Shown in pieces: positions 35,705-43,584 of a DNA stretch of 64,000 nt. The stretch lies in assembly GCA_963736235.1 (NCBI GenBank), contig CAVTOR010000004.1:1-64000 (forward strand), read 5' to 3'. The translations under genes were made by a program, and so were the position numbers. This stretch comes from CAVORB01 sp963736235. Its GTDB lineage: Bacteria; Pseudomonadota; Gammaproteobacteria; Chromatiales; Chromatiaceae. The notes beneath the pieces were generated by a model that worked only from the letters and a program-made list of their open reading frames with translations, had not been told where the DNA came from and ran no database searches. How positions within the stretch are numbered: the stretch's first letter is position 1; each line of letters begins with the position of its first letter.

Positions 35705-36223
35705 TTACCCTCGTGCGATCTTCTCCGGGAACTTCGCGCGAATCGCCTCCTCGACGGATTCCAGCCGGATGCGGCCCGTGATGGCCGCGAAGCCGCCGAG
35801 CAGGGCGGCGTTGGGCACCGGCCGCCCGACGTTCTTGAGCGCCAGATCGGTGGCCGGGACGGTGCACGCCCTGGCAGCCGGGGTGGCTCTGCTTGAAGTC
35901 CCCGAGACCGAGCTCCTCCAGATTGCGCGAGGAGTTGATGATGACGAAGCCGCGTCTCCGACAGGCCCTCGAACAGGTTGACCTGGTGCAGCAGCGTCGG
36001 GGTCCTGGATGATCAGCGCATCGGGATGCATCACGGGCTCGCGCAGCCGGATCTCCTTGCCGTCGAGTCGGCAGAAGGCCATGACCGGCGCGCCCATGCG
36101 CTCCGAGCCGAAGCTGGGGAACGCCTGCGAGTACTGACCCTCGAGAAAGGCCGAGACGGACAGCATCTCGGCGGCGGTGACCACGCCCTGGCCGCCGCGA
36201 CCGTGGATGCGGACCTGGAACAT
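35705..36223 (-). pseudogene. porG: 2-oxoacid:ferredoxin oxidoreductase subunit gamma (three one-base insertions)
   Basis: First gene of the operon. The start at 36223 is chosen because AAGGAG lies seven bases upstream; an ATG at 36229 would be too close. 'FQVRIHGRGGQGVVTAAEML' and 'FPSFGSERMGAPVMAFCRL' are classic gamma-subunit motifs. Comparison with the partial second copy at 41467-41713 shows three surplus single bases here (near 35870, 35955 and 35998). Correcting them restores 'DPDLLHQVNLFEGL', 'FVIINSSRNLEELGLGDF' and 'HPGCQGCTVPATDLAL'. The C-terminus ends 'IRAKFPEKIARG'. Confidence 0.85.
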
Positions 36224-36229
36224 CCTCAT

Positions 36230-36893
36230 TCTCCTTCTATCTTGCGTGGCCTCGGGCGGCAATGGGCGTGTCGGGCCCGTCGTCGCATCGGTGGGTAATG
36301 CTTATCGCTTTTCTACAAACGCCCCCGTGCATCGCCGAAGGCTCGCACAGCGACTGGAGACACCGGCAGGGACGAGTCCGCGTCCCTTAGGTCGCCGTGA
36401 CGATCGTCAAAGTGTAGAAGAGTGTGACCGGCTTTCTATGTCATTCTGGGTGGGGGAATAGCCGGTCTATCAGTCGGTCCGCAGAAAGCCTGCATCTCGC
36501 CGAGCATTACCTCGTCGTTCCGCGCTTCTGCGTGAATCCCTTGCAACAGTACCGCGTCGGCTTGGTCGTCGGTCTGCCAGGCGTTGGACGTCGAATCTGC
36601 GGGCCTGATGGATGCTGTTTGCGGCGTCAGTGCCGGTCAGCTCGGTGACCACGTCATGGAGGATGGCGTATCGGCATGCGCTCGGATCGGCCAAGAGCGG
36701 CCGTTGGCCCGAGGCGCCGCAAGGCCGGCCTCACGCTGCGGACGCCGGGCCTCGATGCTTTTCGGGCTGGGCTTCTCCACGCTCGAAGCGAACAGCAGGC
36801 CTCGGTTGTCGGGCGATGAGCGTGTGACGCATAACGGGCCTGGACCAATTGTCGCCAAACCGGCGCTGGGCGCATACGCTGCGACGGCAACCT
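36230..36893. other. Long intergenic region with half of a duplicated block
   Basis: No supported gene. Bases 36521-36642 are about 90% identical to 41714-41835. In the second locus that block is joined directly to a porG fragment, while here about 450 bases separate the two. One minus-strand frame across the block ('DDQADAVLLQGIHAEARNDE') reads protein-like, so a small or degraded gene may lie here, but I cannot identify it. Confidence 0.5.
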
Positions 36894-37559
36894 TCAATCA
36901 AAAGTCACCGGCAGCCCCGCCCGGCGCCACTCGGGCAGACCGTCCTTGAGTCGGCGCGCGTTGACGCCGGCGCCGCGCAGCCGTGCGACCGCCTCGAAGG
37001 AGAGCACGCACCAGGGGCCGCGACAGTAGGCGACCGCCTCTTGGCCGTTGGGGATCTCTCCGAGTCGCTTTTCCAGCTGATCGAGGGGGATGTTGAGTGC
37101 CCCGGGGATATGGCCCTGGGCGAACTCCTCCGAGGGACGCACGTCGATCACCGTCGCGAGCCCATCGCGGACACGTTCCAGGAGATCCGACGCTGCCACG
37201 GGCTCCAGATCGTCCCGCCGCCTGAGATAACTCCCCAGCAGGTCATCCACCGCGCGGCTGTGGATCTCGGCGATCCCCCGCAGGGCCGCCACCGCGTCGA
37301 GCACCCGGTCGTCCGCCATGACATAGAGGACGCGCTTGCCGTCCCGCCTGGCCTGGACCAGGCCCGCTGCCTTCAGCTGTTGCAGGTGCTTGGAAGTGTT
37401 GGCCACAGAGAGACCCGAGGCTGCCGCCAAGTCCTCCACGCTGCGCTCCCCCTGGGCGAGGAAATCGAGTAGCTCCAAGCGGGCGGCGCTGCCCAGTGCC
37501 CGGGCGACGATCGCCAGCTGCGCGAACAGGGCCTGCTTAGGACCCGGTGACTTCGCCAT
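36894..37559 (-). CDS. ArsR-family regulator fused to a rhodanese domain
   Basis: A 221-residue protein: ArsR winged helix-turn-helix (about 10-95, 'LGSAARLELLDFLAQGERSV', recognition helix 'GLSVANTSKHLQQLKAAGLV') joined to a rhodanese domain (about 115-218, 'ATVIDVRPSEEFAQGHIPGA') with the active-site loop 'AYCRGPWCVLSFEA'. The Cys in YCRGPWC is positioned for persulfide chemistry. Fusions of this type are plausible sulfur-species sensors. It is divergent from the 37.8-40.8 kb operon, and two GTTCAAC-type inverted repeats lie in the shared control region, so it likely represses both itself and that operon. Confidence 0.88.
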   Translation of the reverse strand: MAKSPGPKQALFAQLAIVARALGSAARLELLDFLAQGERSVEDLAAASGLSVANTSKHLQQLKAAGLVQARRDGKRVLYVMADDRVLDAVAALRGIAEIHSRAVDDLLGSYLRRRDDLEPVAASDLLERVRDGLATVIDVRPSEEFAQGHIPGALNIPLDQLEKRLGEIPNGQEAVAYCRGPWCVLSFEAVARLRGAGVNARRLKDGLPEWRRAGLPVTFD

Positions 37560-37586
37560 GTCTAGTGGTCTCCTGGTCGCCCATAA

Positions 37587-37608
37587 CGTTCAACACCCGG
37601 GTTGAACG
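37587..37608. promoter_or_regulatory. Palindromic operator, ArsR-rhodanese proximal
   Basis: Perfect inverted repeat CGTTCAAC / GTTGAACG around a 6-bp centre, 28 bp upstream of the regulator gene. A TATACT-like -10 for the regulator (reverse strand, 37625-37630) lies just upstream, so binding here would block early transcription. Likely autoregulatory operator. Confidence 0.6.
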
Positions 37609-37704
37609 ACCCCGGGGAGCAGTCAGTATAACCCTGCCCCGAGCCCCCTTCAGGCTCGTTTCGGGGTCGAATGGAGTGGCCCCAGTCCGCATCACGCTGC
37701 GCCC

Positions 37705-37750
37705 TTGACAGGTCTTTTTCCTGGCGGCTAACGTTCAACTGGTTAGTTGA
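37705..37750 (+). promoter_or_regulatory. Promoter and second operator for the sulfur/membrane operon
   Basis: A consensus -35 TTGACA (37705-37710) is followed after 17-18 bp by a weak -10 (CTAACG/TAACGT). Overlapping that -10 is a second operator half-match beginning CGTTCAACT (37732-37740), with CAACT-ggtt-AGTTG as inverted arms to about 37749. The shared CGTTCAAC core with the other palindrome suggests the same repressor binds both. Confidence 0.55.
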
Positions 37751-37810
37751 TTGTATGCCGGCGATGTGCCAGCATCCGCGCATCCGACCTAGCCCTGGAG
37801 ACAAAACCCC

Positions 37811-38728
37811 TTGGAGAGCTTTGTCCAGACCCATGAGGCGGCCATCCGCCTCGGTGCATTCATCGGCATCTTCGCCCTCATGGCCCTGTGGGAGCTAGCC
37901 GCCCCGCGCCGGGCGCTGACCGTCTCCAAGGCGGTGCGCTGGGGCAACAACCTGGGCCTGGTGGTGGTGAACGTCGTCGTCGTGCGGCTGGTCTTCCCCG
38001 CCGCGGCGGTTGGTGTCGCGGCCTTCGCCGCGGAGCGGGGGATGGGACTCCTGCACATCTACGAGGTCCCGACCCTGCTGGCCCTGTTGCTGGCAGTGGT
38101 GACACTGGACTTCTTCATTTGGCTGCAGCACGTGATGGTGCATGCCGTACCGGCGCTTTGGCGCCTGCACCGGGTCCACCACGCGGACCTGGACTACGAC
38201 CTGACCACGGGGGCGCGCTTCCACCCGCTGGAGATCCTGCTTTCCATGCTGATCAAGTTCGCCGCTATCCTGGTCATCGGACCTCCGGTGGTGGCGGTTG
38301 TGATTTTCGAGGTACTGCTCAACGCCACCGCGATGTTCAATCACGGCAACGTGCGCCTGCCCTTGCGGCTCGACCGGTGGCTGCGCCTCGTGCTGGTGAC
38401 CCCGGACATGCACCGGGTGCACCACTCGGTGGAGGACGACGAGACCAACTCCAACTTCGGCTTTAACCTCTCCATCTGGGACCGCCTGTTCGGGACCTAC
38501 CGCGACCAGCCGCGCGCGGGCCACGAGGGCATGACGATCGGCATCCGCGATCACCGTGACCCGCGCGAGGTGGACCGGCTTCCCGGGATGCTGACCCTGC
38601 CATTTCGCGGCGCCGTCACCGATTACGCGATCAACCGGCGCCGGTGGAAGGGTCGCGACGAAGCGACCGTTTGCGATTGGACGGAGGCGGCGCCGGCCGC
38701 TAGGAAGGCCACCGGAGAGCCCCGGTGA
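37811..38728 (+). CDS. Sterol desaturase / fatty acid hydroxylase superfamily protein
   Basis: Membrane di-iron oxygenase-fold protein of 305 residues, starting at TTG 37811. Four or five hydrophobic segments surround the histidine clusters: 'HVMVH' (HxxxH), 'HRVHHADLD' (HxxHH) and 'DMHRVHHSVEDDETNSNFGF' (HxxHH). These are the metal ligands of the family, which hydroxylates or desaturates lipid substrates. The substrate is unknown. It is first in an operon; its TGA overlaps the next gene's GTG start. Confidence 0.88.
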   Translation: MESFVQTHEAAIRLGAFIGIFALMALWELAAPRRALTVSKAVRWGNNLGLVVVNVVVVRLVFPAAAVGVAAFAAERGMGLLHIYEVPTLLALLLAVVTLDFFIWLQHVMVHAVPALWRLHRVHHADLDYDLTTGARFHPLEILLSMLIKFAAILVIGPPVVAVVIFEVLLNATAMFNHGNVRLPLRLDRWLRLVLVTPDMHRVHHSVEDDETNSNFGFNLSIWDRLFGTYRDQPRAGHEGMTIGIRDHRDPREVDRLPGMLTLPFRGAVTDYAINRRRWKGRDEATVCDWTEAAPAARKATGEPR

Positions 38729-39723
38729 ATCGCACCCTGGCACGCCTCTTCGCGGCTCTGCTGCTCGCGGTTGCGGTGGCCCTGGCACTGGTCTACCGGG
38801 ATCGTCTCGACGCCGCCGCACTCACCGCCTGGGTAAGCGGGGCCGGGGCGGCCGGACCGCTCGTCTTCATCGGGATCTACGCCCTCGCCACGGTGCTGTT
38901 CCTGCCGGGATCGGTGCTTACCCTGGCCGGCGGCGCCCTGTTCGGCCCCCTGTGGGGCACCCTCTACAACCTGACCGGGGCGACGCTCGGCGCGGTATTC
39001 GCCTTTCTCGTCGCCCGCTATCTGGCGGGGGAATGGGTTCAGGCCCGCGCCAAGGGACTGCTCGCGCGTCTGGTCCAGGGGGTCGAGGCCGAGGGCTGGC
39101 GCTTCGTCGCCTTTACCCGGCTGGTGCCGCTGTTCCCGTTCAACCTGCTGAACTACGCCCTGGGGCTCACCCGCATACCCTTCCTGCCTTATCTCCTGGC
39201 GACCCTGGTCTTCATGCTGCCCGGGGCGGTGGCCTACACCTACCTTGGTTTCGCTGGGCGCGAGGCGGTTGCCGGCGGTGAGGACCTGATCCGGAAGGGA
39301 CTGATCGCGCTTGCCCTGCTCGCCGCCGTGGCCTTCCTGCCGCGGCTGGTGGCGCGGCTGCGCCAGGGGCCGATGCTCCCGATCACGGAGCTCAAGCGCC
39401 GCCTCGACGCGGGTGAGGACCTACTCCTGCTCGACGTGCGAACCGCGGAGGACTTCGTCGGCGAGCAGGGCCACATTGCCGGGGCCACCAACATCGCCCT
39501 GGAGGACCTCGGCGGACAGATCGATACCTTGGGCACCGACCTGGAGCGGCCGATCGCATTGGTCTGCCGCACCGACCGCCGCTCGGCCAAGGCGGCGGCA
39601 CTGCTCACCCGCCGCGGCTTCGCCGAGGTTTATGTGATCCAAGGCGGCATGACCGCCTGGCTGGCCCAGGGCTGGCCGGTCGAAGACGCCCATCCCCAAC
39701 CGCAAACCGGAGTGACGCAATGA
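38725..39723 (+). CDS. TVP38/TMEM64 (DedA-like) membrane protein fused to a rhodanese domain
   Basis: A 332-residue protein. The N-terminal 220 residues form a TVP38/TMEM64 (SNARE-associated/VTT) membrane domain: 'LPGSVLTLAGGALFGPLWGT', 'TLGAVFAFLVARYL' and 'FTRLVPLFPFNLLNYALGLT'. The C-terminal 100 residues are a rhodanese domain ('DLLLLDVRTAEDFVGEQGHI') with the active-site loop 'LVCRTDRRSAKAAALL'. The family may move lipids or small ligands; the attached rhodanese suggests sulfane-sulfur transfer at the inner membrane. The GTG start overlaps the upstream stop, and its stop overlaps the DsrE-like start. Confidence 0.88.
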   Translation: MNRTLARLFAALLLAVAVALALVYRDRLDAAALTAWVSGAGAAGPLVFIGIYALATVLFLPGSVLTLAGGALFGPLWGTLYNLTGATLGAVFAFLVARYLAGEWVQARAKGLLARLVQGVEAEGWRFVAFTRLVPLFPFNLLNYALGLTRIPFLPYLLATLVFMLPGAVAYTYLGFAGREAVAGGEDLIRKGLIALALLAAVAFLPRLVARLRQGPMLPITELKRRLDAGEDLLLLDVRTAEDFVGEQGHIAGATNIALEDLGGQIDTLGTDLERPIALVCRTDRRSAKAAALLTRRGFAEVYVIQGGMTAWLAQGWPVEDAHPQPQTGVTQ

Positions 39724-40064
39724 AGACCCTGTTCATCCTCAACGACCCACCCTACGGCACGGAGCGCAGCTTCAACGGGCTGCGCCTGGCCAAGGCACTC
39801 GCTGGCAAGGGCGCTGACGTCACCGTCTTTCTGATGGCCGACGCGGTCTCCTGCGCCAAGGCCGGGCAGAAGGTGCCGCAGGGCTACTACAATTTGGAGT
39901 TGATGACGAAATCGATCATCCGCAACGGCGAGATCCTGCTGTGCGGCACCTGCATGGACGCCCGCGGCATCGCCGATACAGAGCTGGTGGAGGGGGCCCG
40001 GCGCAGCACCATGGACGAGCTGGCCGAGCGCTCCCTGGCCGCCAACCGCGTGCTGGTGTTCTAA
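39720..40064 (+). CDS. DsrE-family sulfurtransferase-like protein
   Basis: A 114-residue DsrE/DsrF-fold protein. 'LFILNDPPYGTERSFNGLRLA' is the typical N-terminal loop. A conserved Cys pair lies in 'EILLCGTCMDARGI', and another Cys in 'ADAVSCAKAGQKVPQGYYNLE'. Such proteins carry or relay persulfide sulfur. It overlaps the TVP38-rhodanese gene by four bases and is thus made with it. It is not part of a dsrEFH set. Confidence 0.88.
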   Translation: MKTLFILNDPPYGTERSFNGLRLAKALAGKGADVTVFLMADAVSCAKAGQKVPQGYYNLELMTKSIIRNGEILLCGTCMDARGIADTELVEGARRSTMDELAERSLAANRVLVF

Positions 40065-40124
40065 AGCAGGCGGTAACGCCATTTCCCGAAGGAGAACGAC
40101 CCGCTCATCGATCCGGATCGCATC

Positions 40125-40790
40125 ATGTCCGACTGCTGCGCAAACAGTGCCTGCGAGGTGGAGAAGCTCCGCGATCGGCAGCGGGCCACGCTGCTATGGG
40201 TTTTGTGGATCAATGCCGCCTTGTTCGTGACGGAGGGGATCGCGGGACTGCTCGCATCGTCCACCGCGCTCCTGGCCGACGCCCTCGACATGCTGGGGGA
40301 TGCGTTGATCTACGGCTTCAGCCTCTATGTCGTCGCGCGGGGCGCGCTGTGGAAGGCGAGGGCGGCCACGCTCAAGGGCTGGATCATGCTCCTGTTCGGG
40401 ATCGGTGTGCTGGGCGAGGCCGTCCACAGGATGCTGGTGCCCGGGCTGCCTCACGCGCCGACCATGGGGCTGGTCGGGGCGCTGGCCCTCGCCGGCAATG
40501 CGGTATGTCTATGGCTCCTTTGGCGCCATCGTGCGGAGGACATCAACATGCGCTCCGTGTGGCTCTGCTCGCGCAACGACATCATCGCGAACGTTGCGGT
40601 GCTGGGCGCCGGGGCGGCGGTCTGGGCGCTGCACTCGCGCTGGCCTGACATCCTCGTCGGCTGCGCCATTGCCGCTCTGTTCCTGTCCTCCGCGGCCCAC
40701 GTATTGCGCGAGGCGGCCAAGGCGCGGCGCAACGCGAAGACGGACCCCGGGCCCGTGCTGGTCAGATTGGAAAGCCCCAAAGGCCCATGA
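40125..40790 (+). CDS. Cation diffusion facilitator-family transporter
   Basis: Inner-membrane protein of 221 residues with six hydrophobic segments and the CDF signature: 'LLWVLWINAALFVTEGIAGL', 'ALLADALDMLGDALIYGFSL' (DxxxD metal site) and 'SVWLCSRNDIIANVAVLGAG' (NDxxxN). The extended C-terminal cytoplasmic domain of many CDF proteins is absent. The N-terminus 'MSDCCANSACEVEKLR' is Cys-rich and could bind thiophilic metal. Metal specificity is unknown. It is 60 bp downstream of the DsrE-like gene. Confidence 0.86.
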   Translation: MSDCCANSACEVEKLRDRQRATLLWVLWINAALFVTEGIAGLLASSTALLADALDMLGDALIYGFSLYVVARGALWKARAATLKGWIMLLFGIGVLGEAVHRMLVPGLPHAPTMGLVGALALAGNAVCLWLLWRHRAEDINMRSVWLCSRNDIIANVAVLGAGAAVWALHSRWPDILVGCAIAALFLSSAAHVLREAAKARRNAKTDPGPVLVRLESPKGP

Positions 40791-40989
40791 CTGCCGCCCG
40801 TCCCCATGGAGGGAACTTGTCCCTGCACAATCATTCACACGGCGGGTTGGTCGCGGAGGTGACGCTGCCGCGGTGAGCGCCACCCCTCGGCGTCCTTCCC
40901 AGCGCCAGCCGGCGCGGGCGAAGTACATGCGGCGGAGCCCTCGGCGATAATCCTGCGACCTCGAGCACTACCACGGGACCCCAAACGCC

Positions 40990-41448
40990 ATGACAAAGAA
41001 CTACCTTGCTGCCACCGTCGCCACCCTCGCCCTGCTGGCCGCCCCGCTGCGGGCGGAGGACTCCCCGGCGCTCGCCGAGACCATGGAGGAATATCTGGAG
41101 TTCGCCGAATACGGATCCAGCATCATCCTGCCCGAACAAATCCCGGAAGAGGAATGGCCCAAGATCCTGGTCATCGATGCCCGGGATGCCGCGCAATTTG
41201 AGGCGGACCACATTCCGGGTGCCATCAACATTGAGTGGCGCAGGGCGGTTGCGCGGCGCGACGAGATCCCGCGCGACAAGCCCGTGGTCATCTATTGCAA
41301 CACGGGCTCGCTGTCGGCGCAGGCGGTTTTCGCCTTGCGCCTGCTCGGCTGGGACAACGTCCGGGTGTTGCAGGATGGAATCGAGGGATGGAAGGCGAAA
41401 GGCGGATTCGAGGCCAATCGACGCGCCGTCTCACGGGCCGGGGAGTGA
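40990..41448 (+). CDS. Exported single-domain rhodanese
   Basis: A 152-residue protein with a signal peptide (cleavage near 'APLRA-ED') and one rhodanese domain ('KILVIDARDAAQFEADHIPG', 'INIEWRRAVARRDEIPRDKP'). The active-site loop is 'VIYCNTGSLSAQAVFAL'; the Cys is present. Predicted periplasmic sulfur carrier or transferase. It is separated by 199 bp from the CDF gene, so it may be at the end of the sulfur operon or have its own promoter. Confidence 0.85.
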   Translation: MTKNYLAATVATLALLAAPLRAEDSPALAETMEEYLEFAEYGSSIILPEQIPEEEWPKILVIDARDAAQFEADHIPGAINIEWRRAVARRDEIPRDKPVVIYCNTGSLSAQAVFALRLLGWDNVRVLQDGIEGWKAKGGFEANRRAVSRAGE

Positions 41449-41466
41449 GGAACGCCGACCTACTCG

Positions 41467-41835
41467 CCGGCCGCCCAACGTTCTTGCGCGCCAGATCGAC
41501 GGCCGGGACCGTGCACCCCTTGCATCCGGGGTGGCTCTGCTTGAGCTCCCCCAGACCCAGGTTCTCCAGATTGCGCGAGGAGTTGATGATGACGAAGCCG
41601 GTCTGCGACAGGCCCTCGAACAGGTTGACCTGGTGCAGCAGTCCGGGGTCCTGAATGATCAGCGCGTCGGGATGCATCACCGGCTCGCGCAGCCGGATCT
41701 CCTTGCTGTCGAGCGCGCTTCGGCGTGAATCCCTTGCAACAGTACGGCGTCGGCTTGGTCGTCGGTCTGCCAAGCGTTGGACGTCGAATCTGCGGGCCGG
41801 ATGGATACTGTTCGCGACGTCGGTGCCGGTCAGTT
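41467..41835 (-). pseudogene. Truncated second copy of porG joined to a duplicated intergenic block
   Basis: Bases 41467-41713 encode, on the minus strand and without internal shifts, the middle of a 2-oxoacid oxidoreductase gamma subunit ('KEIRLREPVMHPDALIIQD', 'LLHQVNLFEGLSQTGFVIIN', 'HPGCKGCTVPAVDLARKNVG'), homologous to 35818-36067. It lacks the N-terminal RGGQG motif and the C-terminus. Bases 41714-41835 match 36521-36642. In the intact locus these two parts lie about 450 bp apart, so this is a rearranged deletion copy. A real structural pseudogene. Confidence 0.8.
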
Positions 41836-42042
41836 CGCGACGGAGTTTTTCAAGTTGCTCCCGGTGCACTTTCCTGACCAGCCCAAGCCAGCGGCACGAT
41901 AGGCGACGATGAACGCACGAACGGCTCTGTAGAGGGTCGCGAACGTCGCCGTACGAGGGGTCTGGGGACTGAGGAAGTCCGGACTTCTCCCGGATGTGCG
42001 GCCGGCAGCGGGCCATAGGTCCGCTGCCGACGGGCGAAAACG

Positions 42043-42624
42043 TCAGGAGAGATCCTTCGCGAGGGAGGCCCGAGCCGACGGAGAAAGCTCGGTCCGATAG
42101 CTGTAGTCGGAATGGTCGATTCCGGCCGATACCTCAGCACCCTGCTTCACCGCGGCTACCATCTCCGGGGTCAACTCGAAGCGCAGGAAATGCACGGAAG
42201 ACGTCTTGGTCTCGTCCTCGCGCTCGAGGTCCTCGTCAGCTATCGCCAGAACCTTTTCGTGGTCGCCCACCTTGACCCAGACGACGTCCTCGACCCCGCG
42301 CAGACGGGCGAGGGCGTCGCGCCGCTCGCTCACGTCCTCGTATTCGATCATGAAGGTCGCCTTCCAGTTTGTCCCGTCGGGAATCAGGGGGTTGTAGGCG
42401 TCGAGCTCCTCCTGGATCCCGTCGGTTTCAAAGATTCGCTCCGCCCTAAGCATCTCCTGAACTTGATACTGCATGGTGAGGCGGTCTTCGAAGTAGAGCA
42501 CGGCGTGTGCCCCGACAGGTATCCGGCGGTCCTTCTTGTGCGCCATGACCTGCTGGCGGAAGTCGTTCCTGATTTTTGCGTACTGCTCCAGGCTGTAGAG
42601 ATTATCACGGCTCAGGTGCTGCAT
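42043..42624 (-). CDS. DUF3501 family protein
   Basis: Cytoplasmic protein of 193 residues. DUF3501 landmarks: 'NLYSLEQYAKIRNDFRQQVM', 'RIPVGAHAVLYFEDRLTMQY', 'QVQEMLRAERIFETDGIQEE', 'YNPLIPDGTNWKATFMIEYE'. Function unknown; elsewhere the family is often encoded beside iron-sulfur or rubrerythrin genes. The start at 42624 is set by GGAGGA six bases upstream; the ATG at 42636 itself forms part of that ribosome site. Confidence 0.85.
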   Translation of the reverse strand: MQHLSRDNLYSLEQYAKIRNDFRQQVMAHKKDRRIPVGAHAVLYFEDRLTMQYQVQEMLRAERIFETDGIQEELDAYNPLIPDGTNWKATFMIEYEDVSERRDALARLRGVEDVVWVKVGDHEKVLAIADEDLEREDETKTSSVHFLRFELTPEMVAAVKQGAEVSAGIDHSDYSYRTELSPSARASLAKDLS

Positions 42625-42944
42625 GTTTTCCTCCATCGATCGCTGGGTTAATCAGTCGAGAAATGCCTGCTTACCGGCGGAATGTGATGTCGGGTGGCTT
42701 GGGGTTCCAATGGCTTTTTCGGATTGAGGGGATAGGCGCGCCCGATGACTCGGGCTTCCCGCTCCGTCGGGTCGTGTGATTCGACCCGTCCGGAAACCTG
42801 GGGCTGGATCCCCGGTCTCAGCTAAGACGTCGACGGACATGCGAACAAGCGAGCAGGAAGCCGAAGCCTCGATTTCGACACACAGGAGTCTTTCCATCTC
42901 GGCAGCGCCGGTAATTCGCTCAAGCCACAAAAGGAGCCGTTCTC
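42625..42944. other. Divergent intergenic region, DUF3501 to fasciclin gene
   Basis: About 320 bases holding only the ribosome sites of the two flanking genes (GGAGG for DUF3501, AAAGGAG at about 42928 for the fasciclin gene). I see a minor hairpin around 42735-42790 but no convincing promoter hexamers or gene. Confidence 0.4.
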
Positions 42945-43544
42945 GTGAAGACACGTACCGTTTCCAGGGTCGACGCCCGACCCGCCGCCATTGCATTCCT
43001 TTTCGTCCTGGTCACACTCGCCGCGGTCACCAGTACCGCCGAGGCCCGAAGCTGCGGCACGATGAAGCCGCCGGGCTACATGGGTATGCCCATGTATCCC
43101 ATGCCGCACCCCATGCACAGAGTCAAGCCGTACGGAGCCGGCTACGCGGACGTGCAGAAAGGGGGCCCAGACGTTCTCGCCGTTGCGAAGCGCGCTGGTG
43201 ATTTCTCCACTCTGCTCACGGCGGTCAAAGCATCGGGCCTCGGCGGTCTGTTGGAAGGGGATGGGCCTTACACCTTGTTCGCGCCGACCGACGCCGCGTT
43301 CGAGAAGCTGCCGGAGGGTGCCCTGCAGGAGCTTCTGGCAGACAAGGAGAAGCTGACCGCTCTGCTCAAGTACCACGTCGTGCCGGGTCGTATCCCGGCC
43401 GCCAAAGTCCTCTCCAGCAAGTCCCTCGAGACCGCATCCGGTCAGGAGCTACCCACTACCGATCTCGGCGTCGTCCGCGCCGATATTCGCGCCCGAAATG
43501 GTGTAATCCATGTCGTGGACAAGGTCCTGCTACCCTCCGGCTGA
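42945..43544 (+). CDS. Exported fasciclin (FAS1) domain protein
   Basis: A 199-residue protein starting at GTG with AAAGGAG upstream. A signal peptide ends near 'STAEA-RS'. A short Met/Pro-rich linker ('PPGYMGMPMYPMPHPMHR') precedes one FAS1 domain (about 75-199) with H1 'GPYTLFAPTDAAFEKLP' and H2 'VRADIRARNGVIHVVDKVLLP', plus the conserved 'YHVVPGRIPAAKV'. FAS1 proteins act in adhesion at the cell surface. The Met/His-rich linker might bind metal (inference). A strong hairpin follows the stop. Confidence 0.9.
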   Translation: MKTRTVSRVDARPAAIAFLFVLVTLAAVTSTAEARSCGTMKPPGYMGMPMYPMPHPMHRVKPYGAGYADVQKGGPDVLAVAKRAGDFSTLLTAVKASGLGGLLEGDGPYTLFAPTDAAFEKLPEGALQELLADKEKLTALLKYHVVPGRIPAAKVLSSKSLETASGQELPTTDLGVVRADIRARNGVIHVVDKVLLPSG

Positions 43545-43558
43545 GGGCGGAGAGAGTC

Positions 43559-43584
43559 ATCGCCCGGCCTTCGGGCCGGGCGAT
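43559..43584 (+). terminator. Hairpin after the fasciclin gene
   Basis: Perfect 11-bp stem ATCGCCCGGCC / GGCCGGGCGAT closed by the stable tetraloop TTCG, 15 bp after the stop. No T run follows, so it may terminate transcription inefficiently or protect the 3' end. Confidence 0.6.

Noticed and set aside
36894..37559. Arsenic-resistance regulator (ArsR sensu stricto)
   Set aside because: No arsenic genes are nearby, and the fused rhodanese domain and sulfur-related operon point to sulfur sensing instead.
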